In this document: positions 1-6,508 of the stretch, one piece after another
Numbering within the stretch: position 1 is the stretch's first letter
Layout of the letters: every line of letters starts with the position of its first letter
DNA from: JALTID01 sp027004335 [NCBI: bacterium]
GTDB lineage: Bacteria; JALSQH01
DNA: 6,981 nt
Assembly (NCBI GenBank): GCA_027004335.1
Contig: JALTID010000215.1
Span: 1 to 6,981, forward strand
Direction of reading: 5' to 3'
Position numbers and translations under genes: made by a program
The notes under the pieces: generated by a model
The model's database searches: none
Seen by the model: the letters and a program-made list of their open reading frames with translations, nothing else
What the model was told of the DNA's origin: nothing

Positions 1-723
1 TCCCAGTCCACCGCCAATATCAAAATACTTGATGTTGGCTCCTATTTTTTTTATCCGATCTATTAGTTCAAGAAGTTTTTCCATTGCTTCCACAAAGGGG
101 CTCACCTCTATTAATTGGGAGCCAATATGAGCATCTATTCCGATCACTTCCACATTTTTCATTTTAAGGGCTTTCTCGTATGCCTTTAGGGCGTAATCCC
201 ATGGAATGCCAAATTTATTTTCGCTTAATCCTGTGGAAATATAAGGATGGGTTCCGGGATCAACATTGGGGTTTACCCTGAATGAGATTCTGGCTTTTTT
301 ACCCAGTTTTTCTGCAATTTCATCTACTACCTCAAGTTCAGCTTCCGACTCCACATTAAACATAAGTATGTTGTTTTCAAGTGCAAACTCAATTTCTTCA
401 TCAGTTTTTCCTACTCCTGAGAAAACAACTTTAGAGGGATCTCCACCAGCTAAAAGTACCCGGTATAGTTCTCCTCCTGACACAATGTCAAAACCACTCC
501 CCAGTTTTGCAAGGGTTCTCAGCACAGCAATGTTTGAATTTGCCTTAACTGAGTAACATACCAGATGCTCCATATTTTCAAGAGCTGAATCAAATACTTT
601 ATAATGGCGTGTAAGTGTTGCGTGGCTGTAGAGATAGAAGGGAGTGTCTACTTCTGCTGCGATTTCTCCCACCGGCACACCCTCAGCATAAAACTCATTT
701 CCTCTATATTTGAAGTGATTCAC
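1..723 (-). CDS. lysA: Diaminopimelate decarboxylase, N-terminal 241 residues (cut by window edge)
   Basis: PLP-dependent enzyme that decarboxylates meso-diaminopimelate to L-lysine, the last step of lysine synthesis, in the cytosol. My translation of the reverse strand stays open for exactly 241 codons to base 1. It shows the alanine-racemase-like barrel: the PLP-lysine motif YSVKAN (Lys60), the FDIVSGGELYR stretch at 78-88, RVNPNVDPGTHPYISTG at 149-165, KFG at 170-172, HIGSQ at 199-203, and the phosphate-binding GGGLG at 237-241, where the window stops. The family is usually about 415-420 residues, so the C-terminal barrel end and beta domain are missing here only because of the edge. The start is a GTG that overlaps the preceding lipoprotein's TGA by 4 bases (GTGA). 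An in-frame TAA lies five codons upstream of the GTG, with no start codon between, and a strong GGAGGAG site precedes it, so this start is well supported. It is probably translationally coupled to the lipoprotein gene. dapF or dapA may follow outside the window (inference). Confidence 0.97.
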   Translation of the reverse strand, partial: MNHFKYRGNEFYAEGVPVGEIAAEVDTPFYLYSHATLTRHYKVFDSALENMEHLVCYSVKANSNIAVLRTLAKLGSGFDIVSGGELYRVLLAGGDPSKVVFSGVGKTDEEIEFALENNILMFNVESEAELEVVDEIAEKLGKKARISFRVNPNVDPGTHPYISTGLSENKFGIPWDYALKAYEKALKMKNVEVIGIDAHIGSQLIEVSPFVEAMEKLLELIDRIKKIGANIKYFDIGGGLG

Positions 724-1679
724 TCTTCTCCTCCGATCTTAATGCTATTTGAGAATGGACTTTCATTACCATCTTCGTCCACGGCAGTAATAGTATAATA
801 ACAATTTTCATCTTTTTTACAACTTCTGTCCATATAGCGGTTACCTTTGGTAAAACTGAGGAATTTCCACTTGTCTTCAAAATTGTTTTTTTTGTAAATT
901 CTGTAGTAAAGAAGGTCAGGAACATTAACAGAATTCCAGAAGAGCAGTATCTTCCCCCCCTTTCTAATACCACTTAGTGAAGATGGTGGAGGCGGTGGGA
1001 TTATATCTTTTGTGTAAATGGAAATAGACCTTGAAATTTCACTGGCGCAGAGGAATTCTTTTTCACATGTTATTACTCCCTGTAGTGCTATGTAATATTT
1101 TTTGTGTAGGTGTAGAGAAGTTAAAAGTATTTTTCTCCGTTTTTCAGATAAAAAAGAGATGGGAGACAGGCTTTCAGGTGAATTCCCAATGTAGAGGATC
1201 ACTCCCTCCACTTTTTTTCTGCTTTTCCATAAGATTTGAACTCCATTTTCTAATAGGGTTGTTTTTTTGATGGTTGGTGGAGGTATGTGTGGTAATGGAG
1301 GTAGATACATCCACTGAGTTGGAGGACTTTCTCCGTAGTTGGATAGTAGGGTCAATCTGAAAAAAGTTACCCCACTGGTTATGGGAAGCTTGTAAATATT
1401 TTTTGTGAATTTCAGATTGACAAGGTAAAAGATTTTTTCCTTTCCCGGGGCATATAGTTTCACAGCAATTGGCTTGACTTTGTAGTTATTGATCTTTTTT
1501 ATCTTTGCTTTTAAAAATACAACCCCTTCTTCAGGAGAAACAATTACTTTTATGATCTCAGGGGGAGAGGGTACAAGAGAGTTTCTTGGGATGAGAGGTC
1601 CTCTTCTCCCACATGAAAAAAGGAATAGAGAGAAAATTAATATGGTTGGAAGGAGTTTTTTATAAATTTTTTCCGCCAT
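720..1679 (-). CDS. Lipoprotein with LptM/YifL-like N-terminus and three Fn3-like modules
   Basis: A 319-residue exported lipoprotein of unproven function. Residues 1-22 form a signal peptide (two lysines at 7-8, hydrophobic 9-21) ending in the lipobox LFSC, so Cys23 would be lipidated. The mature N-terminus CGRRGPLIP matches the CG-x-x-GPLY-x-P type sequence of LptM (YifL), a small lipoprotein encoded beside lysA in many proteobacteria that assists LptD-LptE maturation in E. coli. Unlike LptM, it continues for about 290 residues as three modules separated by proline-rich linkers (37-40, 127-135, 228-232). The last module (about 227-316), with LFWNSV, YYRIYKK, YYTITAVDEDGNESPFSN, is a clear fibronectin type III fold; the first two are weaker. 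Two CX5C cysteine pairs (205/211, 287/293) suggest disulfides and a periplasmic or outer-membrane location. The ATG lies inside argH, giving a 43-base overlap, with only a weak AGGA site about 10 bases upstream. Lipoprotein call certain; role inferred. Confidence 0.9.
   Translation of the reverse strand: MAEKIYKKLLPTILIFSLFLFSCGRRGPLIPRNSLVPSPPEIIKVIVSPEEGVVFLKAKIKKINNYKVKPIAVKLYAPGKEKIFYLVNLKFTKNIYKLPITSGVTFFRLTLLSNYGESPPTQWMYLPPLPHIPPPTIKKTTLLENGVQILWKSRKKVEGVILYIGNSPESLSPISFLSEKRRKILLTSLHLHKKYYIALQGVITCEKEFLCASEISRSISIYTKDIIPPPPPSSLSGIRKGGKILLFWNSVNVPDLLYYRIYKKNNFEDKWKFLSFTKGNRYMDRSCKKDENCYYTITAVDEDGNESPFSNSIKIGGEE
728..734 (-). promoter_or_regulatory. Shine-Dalgarno site fixing the GTG start of lysA
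   Basis: GGAGGAG on the minus strand lies inside the last codons of the lipoprotein gene, four bases before the GTG. It is the strongest ribosome binding site near this junction and supports the GTG over later in-frame GTG codons (codons 16 and 18). Confidence 0.8.
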
Positions 1680-3049
1680 TCCAGCTGATTCCTGTATTTA
1701 TAGAGCATTTTTTTTACCTGTTCAGGTGAAGTTCCACCAGGTATATTTCTCAACCTTGCAGATGTTTCAGGTTTTAAGTATTTATATACATCTTTTTCAA
1801 TTTTGTCAGAATAGTTTTTCATTTCTTCAAGTGAAAGTTGATGGAGTTCTACACCTTTTTCTTCAGCGTCTGCTACAATTTTACCCACAATGGAGTGAGC
1901 ATCTCTGAAGGGGATTCCTTTTTTGACCAGATATTCGGCTAAGTCAGTAGCAGTCAGAAACCCTCCTGTAAGTATTTTTTTTGTGTTTTCTTTTTTTATC
2001 TTAAGGGTAGAGAGCATCTTCTCAATTGCTCTTAGAGAAAGGAGAATATTTTTGACAGAATCAAAAAGTGGCTCCTTATCCTCCTGAAGGTCTTTATTGT
2101 AGGTAAGGGGTAATCCTTTCATTGTGGTGAGAAGAGATACGAGATTGCCATAGATCTTCCCTGTTTTCCCCCTCACAAGTTCTGCAAGGTCAGGATTTCT
2201 CTTCTGAGGCATAATACTGCTGCCTGTGGTGTATCTCTCAGCTATTTCAACAAGGTCAAATTCCTTACTTGACCAGAGGATCAGTTCCTCTGCCATTCTC
2301 GACAGATGCATTGCAAGGATAGCTGAAGCATTTAGAAAGATCAGGATAAAATCTCTGTCAGAAACTGCATCCATACTATTTTCTGTGAGAAAGTGGAATC
2401 CAAGGAAATTTTTTACAAATTCTCTATCGATATTGAGAGTTGTCCCTGCAAGGGCAGCAGAACCCAGAGGCATATGATCAGCTTCTCTGTAAGCTTCCAC
2501 AAAATGGGTAAAATCTCTATTAAGCATCTCATAATATGCAAAAAGATGGTGAGAAAATAGCACTGGTTGTGCCCTCTGGAGGTGTGTGTAACCGGGAATA
2601 ATCACATCCAGATATTCCTCTCCTTTTGAAAGAATGGCCTGTTGAAGTTTGAAGATCGTCTCTCCTATTTCAATAGATTTTGCTTTGATATACATTCTTA
2701 CATCCAGAGCCACCTGGTCGTTTCTGCTTCTGGCAGTATGAACTTTTTTGCCTGTATCACCTAATTTCTTTATGAGTTTTTTCTCAATGTGCATGTGGAT
2801 ATCTTCATCTTCAATGGGAAATTTATGCTCTGGAGAAGATAATTCCTTTTCTATCTCGTATAGGGCTGTAACAATTTTTTCACCTTCTTTCTCACTTATA
2901 ATTCCCTGTCTGGCCAGCATCTTTACATGAGCGATGGAACCCTCTATATCAAAGGGGAAGAGCTCATGGTCAAATGTAATTGAGGCATTCATTTCATCAA
3001 CAAAGCTGTCTATTTCGTCTTTAAATCTTCCTTTCCACAATTTTGCCAT
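1637..3049 (-). CDS. argH: Argininosuccinate lyase
   Basis: Cleaves argininosuccinate to L-arginine and fumarate, the last step of arginine synthesis, as a cytosolic homotetramer. The 470-residue protein is full length for the family (about 455-470). The N-terminal LWKGRF is typical. The three conserved regions of the fumarase/aspartase superfamily are present: HTARSRNDQVALD at 104-116, GYTHLQRAQP at 153-162 with the catalytic-type His156, and the signature GSSIMPQKRNPD at 276-287 with the catalytic serine loop. QEDKEPLFDS at 322-331 and the C-terminal FLTATDLAEYLV and FRDAHSIVG segments also fit. The start ATG has a good GAGGG site six bases upstream, located in the last codons of proC, with only three bases between the proC stop and this ATG. 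The last 14 codons are shared in another frame with the lipoprotein's signal peptide. No anomalies in key residues. Confidence 0.98.
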   Translation of the reverse strand: MAKLWKGRFKDEIDSFVDEMNASITFDHELFPFDIEGSIAHVKMLARQGIISEKEGEKIVTALYEIEKELSSPEHKFPIEDEDIHMHIEKKLIKKLGDTGKKVHTARSRNDQVALDVRMYIKAKSIEIGETIFKLQQAILSKGEEYLDVIIPGYTHLQRAQPVLFSHHLFAYYEMLNRDFTHFVEAYREADHMPLGSAALAGTTLNIDREFVKNFLGFHFLTENSMDAVSDRDFILIFLNASAILAMHLSRMAEELILWSSKEFDLVEIAERYTTGSSIMPQKRNPDLAELVRGKTGKIYGNLVSLLTTMKGLPLTYNKDLQEDKEPLFDSVKNILLSLRAIEKMLSTLKIKKENTKKILTGGFLTATDLAEYLVKKGIPFRDAHSIVGKIVADAEEKGVELHQLSLEEMKNYSDKIEKDVYKYLKPETSARLRNIPGGTSPEQVKKMLYKYRNQLEWRKKFIKNSFQPY

Positions 3050-3052
3050 GAT

Positions 3053-3841
3053 TTATCCCTCTTTTTTCCCCAATTCTATGCTTCTCTCATAGGCTTTTCT
3101 GACTCCTTCAATGATGATTCCCCTCAAGCCACTTCTTTCAAAAACCTCCAGTGCGGCGATTGTAGTGCCACCCGGGGAGGATACCATATCTCTCAACTCT
3201 GCTGGGCTCATTTTTTCTCGCAGTAAAGCAAGACTACCTTCTCCTGTGCCAATTGCGAGTTTAAGAGCTAAGTCTCTGGGTAAGCCCACCCTTACCCCGG
3301 CCATCATCAGAGCTTCAATAAATGTGAAAAAATAGGCGGGACCGCTGCCACTGAGGGCTGTTACAGCATCCATCAGTTTTTCATTATTTATCCAGTAAAA
3401 TTCTCCGACGGATCTGAATATATTTTCCACACTTTTTCTATCCTCCTTACTGAGGGCTGGATTATCAAGGATCATTGTGACTCCTTTCTTAACCAGTGCC
3501 GGAGTATTGGGCATTGTTCTGACGATTTTCACATTTTTCAAAGGGGAGTAAGTAGATGTTGGTTTCCCCGCTACAATGGAAATTAGTATTTTATTTTTAA
3601 AATCGGTGTCTTTGATCTCATCAATTACGGTGTCCAGAACCTGAGGTTTTACAGCCACTACAATAATATCAGAAGCTTCAATTACTTCAATGTTGTTTTT
3701 TAATATGGCTACCCCTAATTCTTCAGCTTTTCCTCTGTCAGCTGCAGGATCGAAGGAAAAAATTTCTAAAAAAAATCCCCTATCAAGACCACTGATTATG
3801 GCTTTTGCCATATTCCCGAAGCCAATGAATCCTATTTTCAT
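3053..3841 (-). CDS. proC: Pyrroline-5-carboxylate reductase
   Basis: Reduces 1-pyrroline-5-carboxylate to L-proline with NAD(P)H, the last step of proline synthesis, in the cytosol. The 262-residue length is normal (E. coli ProC is 269). The Rossmann domain begins at the start codon with the dinucleotide motif GFIGFGNMAKAI (4-15). It continues with VAVKPQ (62-67) and RTMPNTPALV (108-117). The C-terminal dimerisation domain carries the family signature TALSGSGPAYFF (161-172), followed by AGVRVGLPRDLA and the SSPGGTT motif at 221-227, which normally reads TSPGGTT. A strong GAGGAGGAG site seven bases before the ATG lies directly after the yggS stop, from which the coding region is separated by 14 bases. 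Pairing with yggS is common across bacteria. Confidence 0.98.
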   Translation of the reverse strand: MKIGFIGFGNMAKAIISGLDRGFFLEIFSFDPAADRGKAEELGVAILKNNIEVIEASDIIVVAVKPQVLDTVIDEIKDTDFKNKILISIVAGKPTSTYSPLKNVKIVRTMPNTPALVKKGVTMILDNPALSKEDRKSVENIFRSVGEFYWINNEKLMDAVTALSGSGPAYFFTFIEALMMAGVRVGLPRDLALKLAIGTGEGSLALLREKMSPAELRDMVSSPGGTTIAALEVFERSGLRGIIIEGVRKAYERSIELGKKEG

Positions 3842-3855
3842 TTTTTATCTCCTCC

Positions 3856-4554
3856 TCAGGTAGGTCTGGGCCCAAATATTGCCGTACCTATTCTAACTAT
3901 CGTAGCACCCTCCTCTATTGCCACTTCAAAATCAGCGCTCATCCCCATAGAAAGGTGGGGAAGTTTTATTTTAAATTTCTTTTCAATTTCTTCTTTTATT
4001 TCTCTCATTTTCTTAAAATATGGTCTGATTTTTTCTCCCGTGTAGGGTGGGGGAATGGTCATAAATCCCTGAAGCTCAAGATGTGGTTGCTCCAATGCAA
4101 CTTCAACGATTTTATCCACATCCTCAGGTTCTACGCCGCCTTTGGTCTCTTCACCTCCAACATTTACTTCAATAAGAAAAGGTTGTTTTCTCCCTTCACA
4201 TCTTTTAGCACTTTGTTTTTCCAGTTCAAGGATTAATTTTTCTGAATCCACACCGTGGATCAAAACAAATTTACCCACTACATATTTAGCCTTGTTTCTC
4301 TGGAGCCTACCGATAAAGTGCCAGTTAATATCAGTGATTCCTTTCTGCTGGATGAATTCCATTTTCCCCAGTGCTTCCTGAACATAATTCTCTCCGATAT
4401 CCTTCAATCCAGCCTTATATGCCTCAATTATCTTTTCTGCAAGATGCTTTTTAGAAACTCCTAAAAGAGTTATGTCTTCAGGATTCTTACCTGTTTTTTT
4501 AGCAGCTTCTTTTATTCTTTCCCTGACCAGAGCAAGATTGTTTGAAATAGACAT
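3856..4554 (-). CDS. yggS: PLP-binding homeostasis protein, YggS/PLPBP (PROSC) family
   Basis: Single-domain alanine-racemase-fold protein that binds pyridoxal phosphate and is known in other bacteria and eukaryotes to buffer PLP supply and affect amino-acid pools; no catalytic activity is established for the family. The 232 residues match the usual length. Visible motifs are the PLP-lysine segment LLGVSK (Lys35, equivalent to E. coli Lys36), GENYVQE (54-60), WHFIGRLQRNK (78-88), LIEVNVGGEETKGG (127-140), GFMTIPPP (163-170), and the phosphate-binding stretch LSMGMSADFEVAI (201-213) with RIGTAIFGPR at the C-terminus. The ATG is preceded by a GGAAGAG ribosome binding site and, about 24 bases upstream, by the -10 box of a good promoter. 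It is the first gene of the operon with proC, argH, a lipoprotein and lysA, so its PLP role may serve LysA and other PLP enzymes (inference). Confidence 0.95.
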   Translation of the reverse strand: MSISNNLALVRERIKEAAKKTGKNPEDITLLGVSKKHLAEKIIEAYKAGLKDIGENYVQEALGKMEFIQQKGITDINWHFIGRLQRNKAKYVVGKFVLIHGVDSEKLILELEKQSAKRCEGRKQPFLIEVNVGGEETKGGVEPEDVDKIVEVALEQPHLELQGFMTIPPPYTGEKIRPYFKKMREIKEEIEKKFKIKLPHLSMGMSADFEVAIEEGATIVRIGTAIFGPRPT

Positions 4555-4577
4555 TATCTCTTCCTTTTTTATTCAAT

Positions 4578-4606
4578 ATTTTATTCTTAAAAGGGAGTAA
4601 AAGCAA
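4578..4606 (-). promoter_or_regulatory. Predicted sigma70-type promoter of the yggS-proC-argH-lysA operon
   Basis: On the minus strand, TTGCTT (4606-4601) and TAAAAT (4583-4578) are separated by exactly 17 bases. Transcription would start near 4571, giving a leader of about 17 bases that contains the yggS ribosome binding site. Both boxes differ from consensus by one or two bases. The surroundings are AT-rich, which raises the chance of accidental matches, but position and spacing fit well. Confidence 0.6.
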
Positions 4607-4617
4607 ATGATTTGCTT
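4601..4617. promoter_or_regulatory. Perfect 17-base palindrome overlapping the -35 box (possible operator)
   Basis: AAGCAAATGATTTGCTT consists of two perfect 8-base arms around one central base. The arm nearer yggS contains the predicted -35 box TTGCTT. A dimeric regulator bound here would block RNA polymerase. As RNA it could also fold as a 7-bp, AT-rich stem with a 3-base loop, but that would be a weak terminator. No regulator gene is visible in the window. Confidence 0.45.
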
Positions 4618-4680
4618 GAAGTGCGCTGACCCTATACAAGAATCAAGGCAGATATAGAGATATCCCTACTTTTAGTGCAT

Positions 4681-4745
4681 CGGGACGGTACCTACGACAA
4701 TGGGTTGCTGTGGATTCCCTGGTGGGTGGGCTGAAGGCCCGCCCA
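4681..4745. other. GC-rich intergenic island with a strong hairpin (4723-4745)
   Basis: 42 of these 65 bases are G or C, against 14 of 60 in 4561-4620 and 15 of 55 in 4746-4800. It ends in an inverted repeat: TGGGTGGGC (4723-4731), loop TGAAG, GCCCGCCCA (4737-4745), nine pairs including one G-T. The hairpin sits eight bases past the stop codon of the 68-residue protein and could halt or stabilise the end of the upstream transcript, but no T-run follows it on the minus strand, so it is not a standard intrinsic terminator. The composition suggests a foreign or repeated element remnant or a structured RNA; I do not recognise a family. Confidence 0.5.
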
Positions 4746-4752
4746 TATTTCC

Positions 4753-4959
4753 TCATATCGTTATATATCTCTTTCCTATGAAAGGAAATATTGTGAGAAT
4801 GACTCCGAGTATCACCACCCATACAGGGTTTTTTACAAAATATGGATATATAATGAGTACCACTCCTGTGAGCAAGAAGAGATAATTATTGATCTTTTTG
4901 CCATAGATCACATATGCAGTACCAATGAGATTGAAAAGAAGGAGTAAAAATATGTACAT
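4753..4959 (-). CDS. Small integral membrane protein, 68 residues, unknown function
   Basis: Almost entirely hydrophobic, with three predicted membrane segments at about 2-19, 27-42 and 46-62. Short polar turns hold KK (21-22) and KNP (43-45), and the tail is KRYITI. The pattern GTAYVIYGKK followed by a hydrophobic helix and YPYFV resembles a group of small membrane proteins of about 65-70 residues that I recall being labelled loosely as amino acid transport proteins; that label has no functional support I know of. A modest AAGGG site precedes the ATG by eight bases. It lies 46 bases after the GMC oxidoreductase on the same strand, so it may be co-transcribed and might anchor that enzyme or accept electrons near it, but it has no cysteine or heme motif. 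It reads as a real gene because of its clean transmembrane pattern and its fit between neighbours. Confidence 0.75.
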   Translation of the reverse strand: MYIFLLLLFNLIGTAYVIYGKKINNYLFLLTGVVLIIYPYFVKNPVWVVILGVILTIFPFIGKRYITI

Positions 4960-5005
4960 CTCTTACCCTTTTTAATTTGAGACAGGTGTTGTCCGAAATT
5001 TGTTG

Positions 5006-6508
5006 TCAGATTTTCTTAATTATCTGTTCACCAATATACCTGGCAAGAAGCATAACTGTTTCATATGGATTTACTTTTACCGATGTGGGGAAAAGTGAGG
5101 CATCTGCCACAAAGATATTATCAGTGCCCCACACACTTCCTTCTGGAGAAGCAACTGAGATGGCAGAATCATTTCCCATCCTTGCACCTCCCTGAGGATG
5201 AGCACTGGAGAGGGGATATTTCGCGAAATCAAAGCTGGATGGAAGGATATATTTTTCTAAATTTTCCATATCCTCCCTGGTGAGTGGATTTTTGTTGCTT
5301 CCGGGCAGGAGCATTTTTTCACAGCCAGCGGCAAAGAAGATCTGCCCTGCCCTTATAACAGCTTTTGTCAGAGAAACTTTTACATTATCATTTACCCTGT
5401 ATCTGATGAGAGGGTTTCCATTTTTATCAATTTCAATTCTGTTATGTGTCTCTGCAGGATCATGGGAGAGTATAAGTATTGACATCATGTTATGGTATTT
5501 TTTCATAATTTCTTCATGCATCCTTCCGAAACCGGGATTATTTTTCGCCGTAACACCTGGAAAGTAGAAGGATGTTTCCAGGTAGTAACCCTCAGTATAG
5601 GAAAATTGATCCACATAGAAACTCTTGGGATGCCCCCTGTAGTTTTTTATTTTCTCCGGATAGATCCCATTCAGATTGTAGACGGGGTGTAGTGTCAGAT
5701 ACTTACCAATATTTTTATTTTTTATTTCAAGGTGCTTTTTTGATCTCAGCAGGATGGCAGGGGTATTCAGGGCTCCTCCTGCAATAACAATTACTTCTCC
5801 TTTAACTTTATGTTCTCCTTCAGGTAGGGTGTTCGGTTCTGTCCATGGCGGAGGGGGATTTACATGGAAATAAACTGTGTCACGATCTATGTAATCCACA
5901 TAACTGTTGTAGATCAAATCTACTCCCCTTGAGATTGCTGAGGGAATCTGGACCACATGGGTTCCCTGTTTCGCACCTTCTGTACAACCAAGGTTGCAGA
6001 ACCCCTGCCCCTTGCAGTCCCTTATGTTTATTCTCAGTCGTTTTACTTCAATACCGAGTTTTTCACATCCCTCTCTGAATAGCCTGTTGTTATCATTATC
6101 ATACTCAGGGGGGATCTCATGAACATTTATCATCTTCTCCATCTCTGTTAGTCTGGAATTTACAAACTCATCTGTAAGAAAACTCAACCCGAATTTCTCT
6201 CTCCATTTTTTCATTACATCTACTGGTGGTCTAAAGGAAACGCCCGTATATACAACGGTACTTCCCCCCACTGCTTTTGCAGCTGCAACTCCTATATTCA
6301 TCTCTTTTGAGAAAATTGCACCTCTGTTGAAGTAAAGCTTTGACATATCCTTTTCAGTTTGATTGAATTTTTCCCTCTTCCAGAGAGCTCCCCCTTCTAT
6401 TAAAAGAATTGAGATTTTCTTTTCTGAGATAAATCTGCTGAGATACTCTGCTAATGTACCCCCTCCAGCGCCGCTACCGATTATTATGACATCGTACTTT
6501 TCTTTCAC
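5006..6508 (-). CDS. GMC family FAD-dependent oxidoreductase (dehydrogenase large subunit)
   Basis: A 500-residue flavoprotein predicted to oxidise an alcohol or sugar-type substrate; the substrate cannot be told from sequence. The N-terminal FAD-binding fold shows IIIGSGAGGGTLAEYL (8-23) and LLIEGG (35-40). AVGGSTVVYTGVSFRPP (79-95) is the flavin-contact region. GGALNTPAILLRS (244-256) is GMC signature 2. The C-terminal block has SSAHPQGGARMG (434-445) with the catalytic-type His437, and GTDNIFVADASLFPTSVKVNP (461-481) with the second active-site residue Asn480. A cysteine cluster, C165-x5-C171-x3-C175 followed by EGAK, marks the bacterial subgroup related to gluconate dehydrogenase large subunits and long-chain alcohol oxidases. 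No signal peptide is seen, so the enzyme looks cytosolic. The start is GTG, overlapping the preceding small-subunit gene by 4 bases (GTGA), with only a weak GAG-type ribosome site, so translational coupling is likely. Confidence 0.93.
   Translation of the reverse strand: MKEKYDVIIIGSGAGGGTLAEYLSRFISEKKISILLIEGGALWKREKFNQTEKDMSKLYFNRGAIFSKEMNIGVAAAKAVGGSTVVYTGVSFRPPVDVMKKWREKFGLSFLTDEFVNSRLTEMEKMINVHEIPPEYDNDNNRLFREGCEKLGIEVKRLRINIRDCKGQGFCNLGCTEGAKQGTHVVQIPSAISRGVDLIYNSYVDYIDRDTVYFHVNPPPPWTEPNTLPEGEHKVKGEVIVIAGGALNTPAILLRSKKHLEIKNKNIGKYLTLHPVYNLNGIYPEKIKNYRGHPKSFYVDQFSYTEGYYLETSFYFPGVTAKNNPGFGRMHEEIMKKYHNMMSILILSHDPAETHNRIEIDKNGNPLIRYRVNDNVKVSLTKAVIRAGQIFFAAGCEKMLLPGSNKNPLTREDMENLEKYILPSSFDFAKYPLSSAHPQGGARMGNDSAISVASPEGSVWGTDNIFVADASLFPTSVKVNPYETVMLLARYIGEQIIKKI

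Noticed and set aside
266-556. Plus-strand 96-codon serine-rich frame
   Set aside because: It is antisense to lysA, whose PLP motifs are intact on the minus strand; low-complexity serine content is typical of such shadows.
704-973. Minus-strand 89-codon frame inside the lipoprotein gene
   Set aside because: It is an out-of-frame shadow of the Fn3-like C-terminal module, which has clear protein-family features in the other frame.
4723-4745. Standard intrinsic terminator for the GMC unit
   Set aside because: The hairpin is strong, but no T-run follows it on the minus strand; I list it only as part of an unexplained island.
4700-4885. Plus-strand 61-codon reading frame across the GC-rich island
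   Set aside because: Its second half is antisense to the 68-residue membrane protein, its composition is unlike a folded protein, and it has no ribosome binding site.
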